Assembly (NCBI RefSeq): GCF_963422355.1
Contig: NC_085099.1
Span: 5,631,625-5,695,624 of the forward strand
Direction of reading: 5' to 3'
Length of the DNA: 64,000 nt
DNA from: Corticium candelabrum
Taxonomy: Eukaryota > Porifera > Homoscleromorpha > Homosclerophorida > Plakinidae
Below, piece by piece: positions 1 to 18,551 of this stretch (positions within the stretch are counted from its first letter, which is position 1; each line of letters opens with the position of its first letter). Under the pieces are notes generated by a model. The model ran no database searches, was not told the DNA's origin, and was given only the letters and a program-made list of their open reading frames with translations. Position numbers and translations under genes: made by a program.

Positions 1-579
1 CACACACACACACACCAGTCATGCACACCGGAAGTGAGTCAATGCCTTTGAGTCTTCAACAAACCTTTATTGATATTAGCTTGAGTGTAACTAAATCCCT
101 TTGCTTGTCCAGTCTTTCTACCAAACAGGCCGTTCAGATTAGGACCCGTCAGGTGCTTACCACCCTACACAACACAAACATCAGTCAGTCAGATATCAAG
201 ACAACAAGATTATGTCCGATGGTCGAGTCAAACATCAGACTTAGAAGTGAGCCAAACACATAGAAACACTCTGCCAATACACATTGAGTGTCACACACAT
301 GACAGCTACGATCGGGTCAAAAATTCAAGTTACGGTTGTGAGAATAATTGAGTCAGTCAATGTCAGTGCTCTCATTCACATGTGAGTCTACCAAAGACTT
401 CTCAATAACTCTTAAATATTTTTTAGTATTTTATCTAGTACTGTATATATAAAGCTCAAATTGTCTGTCTGTGTGTGTGATCACGATACGCGGCCACGGA
501 TTTTGTCCGTTCACAACCGAAATCGACATGCACAGGGAAAGGTTTGCGAAAAAATTAAAAAAAATTGCACAGGGCCCCT

Positions 580-925
580 GGGTCGACCCCTGCGTAAATT
601 TCTCGATGACACAAACGCTACAAATTCCAGTTCATTCAAACACACACCCACACCAGTCCTGTGTAGACTGTACGTGTCGTCGTCCTTCGCAAACCTTTAA
701 ACAATCAAATGTTTCTTGCTGATGAAACCTACTCTTTTAGCACTTTTGTTTCTCTCGAAATTCTGATTGCATTCGGAGCGAATCCAACCTACACGTTTTC
801 TGTACCAAGCGCTACATGGGGAATGTGTCGATTTCCATCGAAACAAGCGTGAAGAGCGAGTTTCGAATTCATTCAGCACATCCAGGATCTCACAACGAAG
901 ATGGCACATGACGTGTCCACACACG
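580..925. repeat. Dispersed repeat, copy A (paired with 43630-43980)
   Basis: Shares a long diverged match with 43750-43925: both carry the words ACACCCACACCAGTC, GTGTCGTCGT, TTTCTTGC.GAT and CGAATCCAACCTACA in the same order and spacing. Just upstream (465-540) lies TGTCTGTCTGTGTGTGTGAT followed by a GC-rich stretch. The match is noncoding in all frames. Family unknown; probably a decayed interspersed element. Confidence 0.6.
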
Positions 926-1196
926 GTCAGACTGCGTCTTCCGTCAGAACGCTACTGTATCTTGCCCATACGAAGGATGGGGCATGGATCTAGTAATAGT
1001 ATAAAAACTGTGTGTCTAAGATCAAACAACAACATACTGTATAGCCGGTTATTTGTGCAATGCTAAATTTGTGCACTTTCGGGGGGAGGGGGGTTAGTCA
1101 GTTGTTTTCATATGCTGAGTTTACATTATGCGATGCACTTATACACGAGCCAACAAAAACTAGGAACACGTGCACTTCAAAGGTAAAGAGCTATAG

Positions 1197-1574
1197 TGGT
1201 CAGTGGGTCTTTCGGCCATTTAATTTCAAATTTCAATAGTGGACTCCCTATTGTGTACGCTGCTACTCATTCAATTTTCTTTTCTGATGCACTCAAATTC
1301 TTTCTGAGCATTTAATTTCTGTTACTTCAAATCCAGAGATTGGGTCATATTTACACTTACGTCCGCTTTCTTGTCGGCAAAGCAATTTCTAATATGCTGC
1401 ACCTAAAATTTTGAATTTTAAATATTAAAATTTAAATTTTGAAAATTTAACGCAAATTTAAACAAAAACAAAAGCGTAAAATAAAAATAAGTTAATAATA
1501 ATTGAAAATTGAAATTTAAAAATTTTAAATTTAAAAAAATTGAAATTTAAAATGGCCAAAAAACTCACTGACCA
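1197..1574. mobile_element. AT-rich MITE-like element with about 38-bp inverted ends
   Basis: The left end reads TGGTCAGTGGGTCTTTCGGC and the right end, reverse complemented, reads TGGTCAGTGAGTTTTTTGGC; both continue into CATTT and AAATTTCAA. The interior (1390-1560) is almost pure A/T with repeated AAATTTAAA words and no open frame. The paired ends and short length suggest a non-autonomous DNA transposon. Superfamily undetermined, because no clear target-site duplication is visible. Confidence 0.6.
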
Positions 1575-1595
1575 ATACTAGCAACGTTCCTGCTA

Positions 1596-2328
1596 TAGTA
1601 GAAGTTCGTTAATCTGAACAGCTCCGTGCCAAGCCCTCTTTGCATCAGCGAAGTTGTTCGGATTACAAAAACACAGAGCCATATCTAAACGCATAGCCTC
1701 GGAGGTCCAGACCTCTGGTGCATTTCTGTATGTCTCCATATATCATGTTTGTGGTTAATTAAATGACACATCTGCAATGGCTACATACATACTTATAAAA
1801 TAGATATGTGCAGTTACTGACAACTAACGATACATAACTGTGTCAATGCTAGACCTGAGCCAGTCTCACTCTGCCCTCATTATTTAGGATCGTCAATCCT
1901 TGCTGCGATCGTTTGGGGACATTTTTGTTTTGGCTCTCGAACCGAGTGCACTAGTTCAAAGAGGAAGTTTGCTCCTCCCATTTCAGTTTGCTTCTCCCAT
2001 TTCAGTTTGCTCCTCCTCCCATCTCTCCGGCCCATATGTTGTCCAGCAACAAGACCAGCAATAAAATATCTGTCATCGTCTTTCACTTCCATATCATCAT
2101 CTAGAACTCATTCTTGGACAAAGTGCACGGTACACAGAGCAAGTGAAAAGTATTGACTGCCACTCTTGATATCAACAAAAACATCCTTCGTGTACTTTCC
2201 TGTACAACCGTTCGATTGGTACTTAAAACCAGTTTAACCAGTGCATGCATAGACCTGCAGATAAGGCTGCCTACTATGATCTGGGTAAGCGAGGCTGGGC
2301 GCCAAGGGAGATTAGCCAGGTTCTACTG
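1596..2328. mobile_element. Non-autonomous TIR element, pogo/Tigger-like ends
   Basis: The left end is TAGTAGAAGTTCGTTAATCT and the right end, reverse complemented, is CAGTAGAACCTGGCTAATCT, with TA directly outside both ends (1594-1595 and 2329-2330). TA target sites with CAGTAGA-type ends are typical of the pogo/Tc1 group. A very similar end pair occurs at 13088-13499. No transposase frame is present. The left end is diverged, so the exact boundary is inferred. Confidence 0.5.
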
Positions 2329-2333
2329 TACCT

Positions 2334-3501
2334 TTAAATAGGCGTGGTGTGTAGGTGTAACGAGTGTGGCAATATTGTGCTGTAGGTGAATAACTCCACA
2401 AATTGCATGAATAGATGTATCGCACACAAATAACCGGTTATACGGTATCTGTTGAGGGAGCTAGTTCAAGTACTCTTGTAACTCTACTATACCAACCATT
2501 ACAGCTGCAGTACTTCATACCGTCTCAGTCTGTCATCTCCAAAAGCATCGAAATGTGTGACCTTCTACTCCTTACAACTTCGTTTCAAATTAGGATTTTG
2601 GACACCATTTCACTCTGTTATCCTAATGCACGGAAGATGGCCTCATACAATGACCCAACACACCAAGCGCGCTACCGCACGCACGAGGTCTCGACCGCAA
2701 ACCCCACTTCCGCAGATACGTATGAGTATCATGCAAAATTCACAAACGAGGTATCCGCCTATGTGTCTCGCGTTACTGCTAGTCTACCAATCTCAAATAC
2801 GACGAGCTACATCTAGACACAACCGGTCGAGACAGGATGATGTCAAACAGCTCACGAAATTCTGTCATTCTCTGTCAAACACACGAACCGCTATCTTCAG
2901 ACCTTAGTCGTTGTGTGACATTGCGAACACTTTTGCTTGAATATCTTGGCTCCTTTCGCTGGATCTCCCGACATCACTAGAGAAAACAAACCGGCGAGTG
3001 TGAGATGACCGACGAGCAGGAGTTGGACACGTGACAACACACCTCATTGACAAATACCCTAAAATTGTCTAACTAGTAGAGGGACAACATCACGTATTAC
3101 CTTTTCAGGTTCCTAGAGTGACGACAGTCCACAGACACAGTACAGCGTTGTTTCGTCAGCTGTCAATTCCCGGATTATATTAGTGTAATACGCTAGACGC
3201 ATTGTTGACTCGCGCTACGTTACCACCATCTGCTGTATCAATTTTTATTGTACAACCCAACTTGGAAGAAGTGATCTTAAAATTAAAACTGTGGTGCGTA
3301 TACACGTATCTTGAAATTGTAATCATTTGTACAAAATACAATGATATGTCACTACATGTCATGCACTCTTGTTGCTAGTCGACTTCCACTGTCCAGGTGT
3401 GAGACATTTTCATAGCCATTAATATTCATCATCTGAATAGTCGTGATAATAATTAAGGATCAGAACAACAACAACATTAACAACAAATATTTAATCAATT
3501 A
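2334..3501. other. Noncoding stretch, nothing recognised
   Basis: No frame resembles a known protein and no exon pattern was found. It lies downstream of the 3' end of GTF3C5 (which reads leftward and stops at 3502). Confidence 0.5.
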
Positions 3502-9267
<5,766 letters not shown>

Positions 9268-9375
9268 TTCTTTTCGCAAAATTAGAAGCTAAAACGACAG
9301 AAACGAGCAGAAAAGTGAGAAAAACGCGGATTTAAGTTTTTATCCGGGTGTTGTTATCCGGGCATTTTATCCACG
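9268..9375. promoter_or_regulatory. Bidirectional promoter region, GTF3C5/SET
   Basis: Only 108 bp separate the GTF3C5 start codon (minus strand, A at 9267) from the SET start codon (9376), so both genes must start transcription from this stretch or its 5' leaders. There is no TATA box. It holds a short duplicated motif, TTATCCGGGTG / TTATCCGGGCATT, at 9340-9372. Pairing of a Pol III factor gene with a chromatin gene is seen; co-regulation is inferred. Confidence 0.6.
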
Positions 9376-12154
9376 ATGTCAAGTGCAAGGGTTTTGAATC
9401 CGCCGAAATTGGCGAAGCACAACGACGGCGATGGCGAATTGGATCCCGACGAGAGAGACGGCGCGGAGGAGCAGCTGGAGGCGATTGAAAACATTCAGCG
9501 CGAGCTCGATGCGTTGAACGATCGCGCCTCGGAGGAGATATTGCGCGTCGAGCAGAAATATAACGGCTTGCGCAAACCGCATTTCGCTCAACGGACCGAG
9601 GCGATTTCTAAAGTTCCGGAGTTTTGGTTTACGGCTGTATCTTTGCATAGGGTCATTGTCCGGGGTGGGTGGGGCATCCCGTGGGGTGTGTAGTTGGGCA
9701 TTAGATGTATGGGTGACTGTGTCACTTGGTGATATTTTGTAGAGATGGTGGATGTGTGTATATTCCTTGATTATGTTGTTAGTTATTGAATCAGCCTGTA
9801 GTGGTAGAGAGGGTTACAGAGAGGGATGAGGAGGCTTTACGATATTTGAGCAATATTGAAGTTCAGGAATTTGAGGATATCAAGAGTGGATACAGAATAT
9901 CGTTTGTAAGATGGCGATACAGACGACGCTCGGTTCCAAGCTTTTTGTTGCGATGCAGCATGGTACTGAGCACATTTACTGTATAGATGTTGCATCAATA
10001 TCAATAATCACAAACTTGGTTTTCATGCTGGAAATTAGTTGGCAACAAGAAGCTTGGAACTGGGATTGTTTGGATTTTTGTAACTTAGTTGCTAATAGTT
10101 TATTATTGTAGGAATTTCAACCAAACCCATATTTTGACAATGACAGAATTGTCAAGGAATTTATATTGGTGAATGACAGCGGTGACCCAACATCAACGTC
10201 GACACCAATTAGATGGAAGGATAGCATGGTGTGACGTGTTTGTGCTGTTTTTTTGACAACTGCTGTCTGTAGTTGTTATTGTGTTACGTTTAGGATCTAA
10301 CCGTTAGTCCAGTACCTGTAAAAGGTCAGAAGCGGCTTCATGATGCTGGGAAGAGCTTCTTCACTTGGTTTAATGAAACACAAGAAGACGGAGCAGATGA
10401 GATTGGCGAGGCAATCAAAGATGAACTGTGGACTAATCCTTTACCTTTCTACTTGGTCACCATTATATCATTTAGTTGTATTGACAGATAGTCATTATAT
10501 CGCTGTTGTGTGTTGTGTGTGTAGAGTGACAATGTATTGCCAGAAGAAGGTGATGAGCAATATGATGACGAAGTGGAGAGCGGAGAAGAAGGAGACAAGC
10601 AGGAGATTGTAGTTGTTGAAGACGACGACGATGAGGTATATGATGAAGACGATGGCGGGCAGAGTGGTCGTGATCCTCCGGCAGAGTTTGAAGAAGAAGA
10701 AGGAGACGAACCGGATGTATTGGAAGGAGAGGAGTTTGAAGGTGAAGAAGAGGTAAATACTACATGTCGACTGTCTTTGTTTCTTGGTGGTTGTCAAACT
10801 TGTATATTCAAACGAAATACAAGTATACATGACAGGAGTAGTAGCTCATAATGTCAAATACATTGTAACACACATGTACTCCAAAATCAGCCATTACTTT
10901 GCTAGAAACGTTTCTGTATGATAATGACAAACTTGAGTATTACGCCATTGATGCAAGCAACTGAGTTTGAAGTTGGTTGTGTAATTAACGCAATAATTAT
11001 TTATCTAAAATAATTTGCGTTTGCATTTTTATTTATCTTTAGGATTAATACGTTTTAACAGTGTACAGTTGCTTATACAGTATATTGTGCCATATTATGG
11101 TAATGGTATGGAACCATAGTGTGAGTACATAATGTGAGTACATACTAATTATTGTTTGAATATCTAACAAATTGCTCATTCTAGGTACTGATCAGTGTTC
11201 TAAGTAGTTTATATTTAAAATTGGCATTAGAGCCGAACTATTGGGGCAGGTGGTCTGGTCACATGTTCTTGGAAGATGTAGATGTATGGCAATCTTTAAT
11301 ACAAAAAGAGTGAAAACAGTAGTTTTAGTCTTACTTGCACTTTCTGTAAGTCAAATGAGAGAGCACGTCTAGTTTTCATAACCTTTTTTGGGTAATAACA
11401 TTCAGTAAGTTTTGATAGCAGTAATGTATAATAGTTTTTGTATACTCTGAAAGAAGAAAATTGTGCGGGGGGGGGTCATGTGATTTTGTGTGATCGCAGC
11501 TCATCCCACAATAAATTCGACACAAAAGTTTTCCCTTGCTCATCTTCAGTGCCAAACACTTACTAGCTTCATGACCCAGACAATGCCAGCCAGAAGACAT
11601 GTCAGCCATCTTAAACTATTTCAAGCACGAATCTTCACAGGACAGAAAAGTGTTTGTGCCACCTGTATCTGCTACTGTTTGTCTACCCACCAGCGACATA
11701 GCAGTTGCCAACGGAAAGGTGGATGGAGAGGACATGTTATCGCACAAATTGATTCCACGCTAATAGTGATGTCTTCTGAATTCGAACGAGTTTATTCTCA
11801 CACGACTTTCTTCTTTCAGGGTATTTAAACCTAAGCAACCACCAGTTACTGTTTGGGGTGTGGACTATTTGAATTGTGTTTGTCAACAGGCATTGCCTGT
11901 TTCTGTATGCTCGAGGGTCCACTCGATTGTTTTCTTCTTACATTTTGCCTTGTGAGGGGAAGTGGACCCTCGAGTTGCAGTATCTTTTCAGTAGTTAAAG
12001 TTAGTTGCAACCGTATGCATTGCAATCATTGTAACTGCTGCAAGCTTATTTGTGTTTATCAAACTTACATTGTTTGTTATGCTTTCAGGCAGAAGGTGAC
12101 GAGGAATTATTACACGAACAGCGGGATGGGGCAAACGGTGTTGGAGAGTGGTGA
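9376..12154 (+). CDS. SET: SET / TAF-I histone chaperone (NAP family)
   Basis: A nuclear histone chaperone and PP2A-inhibitor family. Six exons: 9376-9636, 9783-9905, 10112-10228, 10294-10455, 10525-10752, 12089-12154, all GT-AG and all phase 0. Product about 318 aa. Landmarks: the dimerisation helix [19 protein letters not shown], then [94 protein letters not shown], and an acidic tail in exon 5 rich in Asp/Glu. The last exon adds a short less acidic end ([14 protein letters not shown]). The order and spacing match human SET closely. Intron 5 is long (1.3 kb). It is divergent from GTF3C5 and in tandem with WDR4, 278 bp apart. Confidence 0.93.
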
Positions 12155-12432
12155 TGTAGAAAAGACGAGGGTAGCATGTAGGAACTGGCTGTGTAGTAGT
12201 GTGTAATTTTCCGTAGTATAATGTGGTCGGGGATTCAGTGTGACCTGCATGCTCAAGATGCATTTGACTTGTATTCTATTGGCTACTTGCCTCGTAGAGA
12301 GCGTCTAGTTCTAGATTTCAACGTGCTGCGCTATCTTAGCTTCTGCTACAAATTTTGTTGATACAGTACATTTGAACCAAGCGTTTGGTGGTGCGCGCGT
12401 GCGTGGTTGTGCAAGTGCGCAAGCGTGTCAGG

Positions 12433-15400
12433 ATGGCGCTGGTTGTTTCTCATCCAACGGATCCTGAGACGGCAGTATTGACGTGTGGTGATGAGTTCAA
12501 GCTTATTGGCAAGTAATTATTTGAATCTTGGCATTTTTTGTTTGATAGTGACTATTGTTTTGTGTAGAACATGCAATTTGAAGACAATCAAAGCATCAAG
12601 TCCGATTTTGGCGGCTTGCTTTAGTAGAAGCGGTAGAATGTTTGCCACTTGTAACAGTGATAAACAGCTGCAAGTTTATGATACAAGAAAAGATTGGAAG
12701 TGTACAAATCGGTGAGTTACCTTGCGTACCCAGACCGCTTCGTGACATGTGAGCGAGAGTTCCATACAGAGCATGAAATTTTCGGGTGTTAGTCAGCAGT
12801 GGGAAGTAATCGAGAGAGAAACATGTTTTCATAGTACATGAAAGTTTGGCAAGTAAAGGACTCTGTTTTTAACAGTTAAAGTCTGTTTTGAATTCCTGGC
12901 TATGACAGAGTCACTATACAGGATGCTCATTACCTTGATTGTGCTGATTGTGAACTGTTTCTCTGGGGTCGGTATTGTAACTTCAGCGTTATTGTCAGCA
13001 TTGCAAAACAGTTTAATTAAACTTTCTTGACCTAAGGACAGACATCCAATGACCGTTATGATGCCGCAACATTGGAAGGAGTTATTACAGTAGACGCTCG
13101 CTTATCCAATCCTCGATTATCTGACTCCTAGATTATCTAACTGTGTTTGCAAAGCGGAAATGGCATCACAAGCCTGTTTTGTGCAAGCGCAGTGACAACG
13201 TGCAGTGATGGCGACGAAAGATACAAAGGCTTCTAGGATTAGTTTTAACTGTTTGGTGATTGTAGTTTGCGTATATAGTACACGTATTATGTCTTCATGC
13301 AATAGTTTTATCACTAGCGTATTGTACAAGTTCTAGAATTCATACCATGTACATACTACATACCGGACTAAAAAAAAGTGGACTGGAACTTCGAGGTATG
13401 ATTGAAACTTCGACGCTTCTATTATTCGTTGTTTTCATTTATCCTACCCCTATTTCTTTGTGGCTTGCCCAAAGGGGTCGTATAATCGAGTATCTACTAT
13501 AACTAGATAATGATGGCAAGGTTCATACATGTAGATGCGATCATGTGAGAGACCATCCCAATAGCATGTGCAGCATGCTTAAAGATTTTGATGTCTGTGT
13601 CTGTTGCAATTTTTATACATACTTTTGCCTTTATTTAGGTAGATCGGATTTACTTGCATCACTTGACGTCGATATAGAACAACCACTGACTTGCTGTACA
13701 TGGGCCAGTATATAATCTGTATCATGTATGGGTACATCTGTTTCCAGACAGTTCAACCAAGTAATTGTGTCCTGTGGAAGTACTAGGATGGTAATTATTT
13801 GGGAGAGAGAATTTATATTTTCGGGTGCCTGAATAATAGGGGAATTATATGGGTGGTGAATTAATAAGGTGGGTGGGAGAAATACAGTATTTAGTGTGTG
13901 TGTGTGTACAATAAAACTTTGTACATGCAGCACTCAAACATATGCAACTTTCAGAGTATAGAACACAGGGTTTTCTCTATCAGAATAGGATGGCATGAAG
14001 AGACGGTAGTTGCAAGACACGTCCCATACCTCACTGAGTGATGTATGCTCGAATACCCAGATTTTTGCAATAACTGTAGGTCAGAATGTGTATTAATTGA
14101 TCACTGAAGCCTTCCACCCCAAACAGAAAAGAACACAGTTATTATGGCCTTCCTTTTCATGACTGAAATGTCTTCTGCATTTGTTTACACGCATGAACAC
14201 TAATGCCATCTGCTTGCCGTATATGTAAGTACAGTGTACAGTCCTGTGCATCTACTCTGGGTAGAGCACATGCCAAAAGGGTTGGTCACGTGGCTAGGGT
14301 TGCTCAACGTGGTGCAGCGCTACGCTACCACATTTTATGGAGAACCCTGGAGCAGTTGGTTTTGCCTGGCAGTAAGAATGACTCTTAGCTATTGACAGAC
14401 ATTGACTGATGAGCTGATAACATCTTTGGACTTTGTAGGTCTAATGAGAACCCTGTTAGCAGTAGTCACCTTTGCATTGGTAACAACAGTTAAAGATTCT
14501 CACGTGGGTCTTCTCAATACATGGGAGTGTTACAGCAATTTGTGTATGCTAGACAGTTGCATTAGTCTGACAGACCTCCCTCTCCCCTCATGACAAACGT
14601 GGTCGGAATATGAGGTCTGACTGTATATGTGTGCTGATCTCACGTGCTACACTAATGGCACTTTACAGATGCTCTTGGCCAGCATTAAAATGTTGTTGGT
14701 CTAATCATGATTAGGGCAAACACATTACTGGTAACAACCAGGATCGATACCATTGGTTGGATGTAGGAAGGACGCTGTAGTATTTGGACTAAAAGCTACA
14801 CTAATGCCATCAGCTTGCTGTATATGTAAGTACAGTGTTACAGTCCTGTATATCTACCCTGGGTAGAACACATTAAGTTGCAGCTGCTTTTGTTGCTTAC
14901 AAATTGACGATTTACATGTGAAATTTATGAACACCATTATTTCTATTGTACAACATTGAATGTCTCTAATCGTATCTTCTTGAAATGTTAGCTTAATAAA
15001 TTTATTGTTTGGTGCACAATTTGTGTATAAGCATATTTTTGCAGTTGTGTTCCTAAACGAGTCACGGCCATCAGTTTCAGCCCCGACGAAAAACACATCT
15101 ATACAGCAGACAAGGCAGGAGATGTGTACAGGTGAGTGTTGTCACTCATTATTTCACAATCACATACTTAGTTATAAACACGTACATTTTACTATAGATA
15201 TAACGCTGATGGGTTGGATGAAGGCAAATTACTTCTTGGTCACGTGTCAATGTTACTGGACATGGTGCGTAATCATTGCTGTCGTATAATTTAATTAATA
15301 CATTAGCAGTTTAGGAATTGTTTGTGACCGTGGTTCGGTCAAGGTGATGAAATGAGTTGTGTATGATGTTTAGGCGTTGTCTATTGATGGTAAATTTATT

Positions 15401-17705
15401 GTGACTTGCGATCGAGACGAAAAGATTAGAGTTAGTTGTCTTCCTAATGCGTATAACATCAAGAGCTTTTGCCTCGGACACAGAGAGTAAGACAACACAT
15501 AAGACACAAAATGTTGTGTAAATTAGTGTTGTCTGTTTATGTGTTTGTGCTAGGTTTGTCGGTCAAGTCGAGATACATCCAAAGTTTGACCATTTGTTAG
15601 TGTCAGGATCCGGGGTTTGTGATGTTGCGTTTAACTTAACTACTGTATTGATTCACGTGATAACTAATTGCTGTTATTTATTGCTTTATTGAAGGATGGG
15701 CGTATAGGTTTGTGGAATTTTGTTGTAGGAGCTTGCTTGGACCTGGTTCCACTTCCATGTGGGAAAGTGAGCTATTAGATTATCATTTATGCATTGTGTT
15801 AATGATGTCAGAGGTGAGGTCTATGTTATACATTGCTGTAGGATGATATTGCAGTCTTTCCTACTTGTATTAACTGTTGCAAGGAAACTGGATTAATTGC
15901 TGTAGCTGCAAGGTACGTTTAGTCACGATTTGGAATGTTTTGATGTTTATAGAATGGTGTTTGTTGTTAGTTCAGATTTAGTGTGTTTGTTTGCGGTGGC
16001 AGACGATGGATGTCATTTGAAATTTGTAACAATGACTCATTTGGCAGCCACACCTCTGCATCTTGCTTTTACATCCGATGGCATGCTTTGGATTCTAGTG
16101 AGGAGTGACGTGAACCCATTGCTACTAGTCGATGTTTCAAGCGTTCTCGAGACAAAACAGGTTTGTGATGCTGTGCTGTGGTCACACATATGACTGAGAC
16201 TCACGATTTTGTCGTGAAACTGAGACTCACGATTTACGGGCATGTCTCACGATTTGCGCCCAATTCTCATGATTGCCAGTCCTTTCTCCCGACAAGCCTA
16301 CTGCGAGACACTCTGGCAGTCGCTTTGCGCACACCCATTAGCCTCATCTTTCCGGACAGAGTAGATTCTTTAAACTCTTTATACGACTTTGTTTGCTTGT
16401 ATCTGGGGTATCTACCTGCAGTAAAGTAATGTTTGGAAGTTCGTGGCAAAGCTTTGGCGCACAGAAACGTAAAGTGAGGCCAGTCGACTGTTGCGCTAAA
16501 ATCTGCTAATGAGATGCAGAAGGAAAAGCTGTACCCTTGGCAAAATAAGGTATTCAACTGCCTAGACCGGAATCAGATGACCAGTCAGAGTTTTCTTTCC
16601 GGCCGAAAAGACCAAGCATTTTGAGTATGGTAGGGGTATACGTAATGTGGTTGTTTGGACATGCCTAGTTTGGGTTTAATAGGCATGGTCGTCTTACAAA
16701 AAGACAGTCTCACGATTTGGTGTGAAGAAAGTTGAGAGGTCTGAAACCATGTTGCAGCAGCACTCGGTCCTGAGTAGAGATACAGTAGCAATGAGCAGCA
16801 TAAGATTGGTGCACTAATAGGGACTGATCGTTAGGTCGTAGGATTTTATGATTCACAGTCACAACAGGAAAGAATGACCATTTATTTCACTGGTCACCAG
16901 CTTGCATATGGTATTATCACGTTCACACTACAGACTCCATAACCATGCCAGGTATTATAGAAATTGACCTAGATGGCCAAACATCTGCATCAAAATGAGG
17001 TATTTATCAAGTAGTTTAGTAGAGTAAAGTAATGGCAATCTTCAAGAAAATTAGTTGGTCCGGCTTGGTTCTGTTGATTAAATTAACAATGTAATTCATG
17101 TTGTATGCACTGTACTGTACACTTGGCAAGGAGTCAATGTTGCACAATTACTGAAATGACAGAGTGATTCTTGGAGATGTTTTATTTAGTTGTCATAATG
17201 TGCCAATGACGTACGGATTGACGTGAACTCTCACTCTTTATACCTAACATTTCTATACATTTCATAATTGCATATTGTCGTTTGTTAAGGTCGTGTGCTT
17301 TGTGTGTATATTTTATACAATGTAGATGCATAATAGTTGGGAGTATGTTTACGGTACATGTACTTTTTACACCTGTTTATATACCAGTGATCATGCTGCA
17401 TTGATTTTTGCTGTGCAGGTGCAGTTTGTCTCTAATCAGTCTTATTTTGGTGACATCGATTTGTGTTTGCACAACTGGAAGTTTGATAAAGGTATAGCCA
17501 TGTATTTGTATGCTAACTTGAAATTTGTTGATTGGCTACTTGTCATTTTGTTATAGAGCTTGATGTTCCTATAGACTATCATACATTGAAGAAATGTGCA
17601 TACGACAACACACTAGATTACAGGGAACGGAAGAGGCAACGTTTGGAGGGGAAACATAAGGAGCAGCACGAGAGTGAAGGTATGCATAAGGAAGATGCAA
17701 AGTAG
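12433..17705 (+). CDS. WDR4: tRNA (guanine-N7-)-methyltransferase non-catalytic subunit WDR4
   Basis: The WD-repeat partner of METTL1 (Trm82/Trm8), which makes m7G46 in the variable loop of tRNAs. Eleven exons: 12433-12512, 12568-12711, 15045-15131, 15198-15264, 15374-15486, 15554-15614, 15695-15766, 15842-15912, 15971-16160, 17419-17491, 17557-17705, all GT-AG with consistent phase; about 368 aa. Landmarks matching human WDR4: [119 protein letters not shown] and a basic C-terminal helix [15 protein letters not shown]. Intron 2 carries a pogo-like MITE and a 75-bp direct repeat. Intron 9 carries repeated CTCACGATTT words. Confidence 0.92.
13088..13499. mobile_element. Non-autonomous pogo/Tigger-like TIR element
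   Basis: The left end is CAGTAGACGCTCGCTTATCC and the right end, reverse complemented, is TAGTAGATACTCGATTATAC, with TA on both outer sides (13086-13087 and 13500-13501). A subterminal inner repeat reads CTCGATTATCTGACTCCTAG. No transposase frame. Inserted in WDR4 intron 2. Same group as 1596-2328. Confidence 0.6.
14199..14874. repeat. Pair of about 75-bp direct repeats in WDR4 intron 2
   Basis: 14199-14272 and 14800-14874 share ACTAATGCCATC.GCTTGC.GTATATGTAAGTACAGTGT and then TCTAC.CTGGGTAGA.CACAT, about 90 percent alike. A partial third copy (ACACTAATGGCACTTTACAG) lies at 14648. Origin unclear. Confidence 0.75.
16161..17418. other. WDR4 intron 9 with repeated CTCACGATTT words
   Basis: A long intron. 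ACTCACGATTT or a close variant recurs at 16199, 16226, 16245, 16266 and 16706. No exon or RNA gene recognised. Confidence 0.5.
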
Positions 17706-18551
17706 TCTCCTATTTTAGTTTCTTTACAAGAAATATCTGCTTTCAAGACTCATAGTGATGTGTTCTTATGATTATAATAAACACTGTGTATGCAGTCTTG
17801 CTTCTTTTACAATTTTTTATTTGTTGGACTGAAGTGGTTTGAATTTAATTTAATGTAAAGTTTTGAAGCTAATCATACAATGTATTGAAGAACTAGATGC
17901 TTATGAAACTCAAGTTTCATACCAGTACAACATTTACATAATACATCTTGAGAAACTTATTGTAAAACTAGGAGAGTTTTTAGTTCATCGGCCAACTAGG
18001 AGAAATGAAGTTTCATTGCCCCCATCTTGCTAGGAAGGTTTTTAGTAGCAAATGCTAGACGAAGCACTCATTGACTAATTTCGATTTGTTGCCACTTTCA
18101 AAAGCTGTTCGTTGTTGATAAATTACGACGATCTAATCGCCTCGAGCGTCCAGTGCCTGCATACGGGTCTCAATGTTGCTTTGCTCTCTCCCACAGACGA
18201 TAGAGATTTTTTGCGGCATTTTGCAGTTGTACATTGACTAGAAGTATATACTATAAGCATAGATTAGTGTCACTAAACTAGAGCTAATGGTGTCTTCCAG
18301 TCGGCGTCTAATGCTAACATACGGGGAAACTGAACCAGCATTTACATTGATGTAGGGTTTCTAACGACTGGTTTCTTTTACTACATCTACAACACCTCAC
18401 AAACTATTAGATGATCTTTAGCGTTAAGTTTGAACCGTTTAACCGTCTACCGCACAATAATTGATGCATTTTTCAAATTTTAAAATATTGTTGTTCCAGT
18501 GGTATCGTAGTACCGTATAATTATCTAGCTGGTAGTTTCTGCGGTTGAGAA
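17706..18551. other. Intergenic, nothing recognised
   Basis: Between the WDR4 stop and the first exon of the unrecognised gene. No convincing exon. CCCACAGACGATAG near 18190 looks like a 3' splice site but leads to a stop after about 15 codons. Confidence 0.4.
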
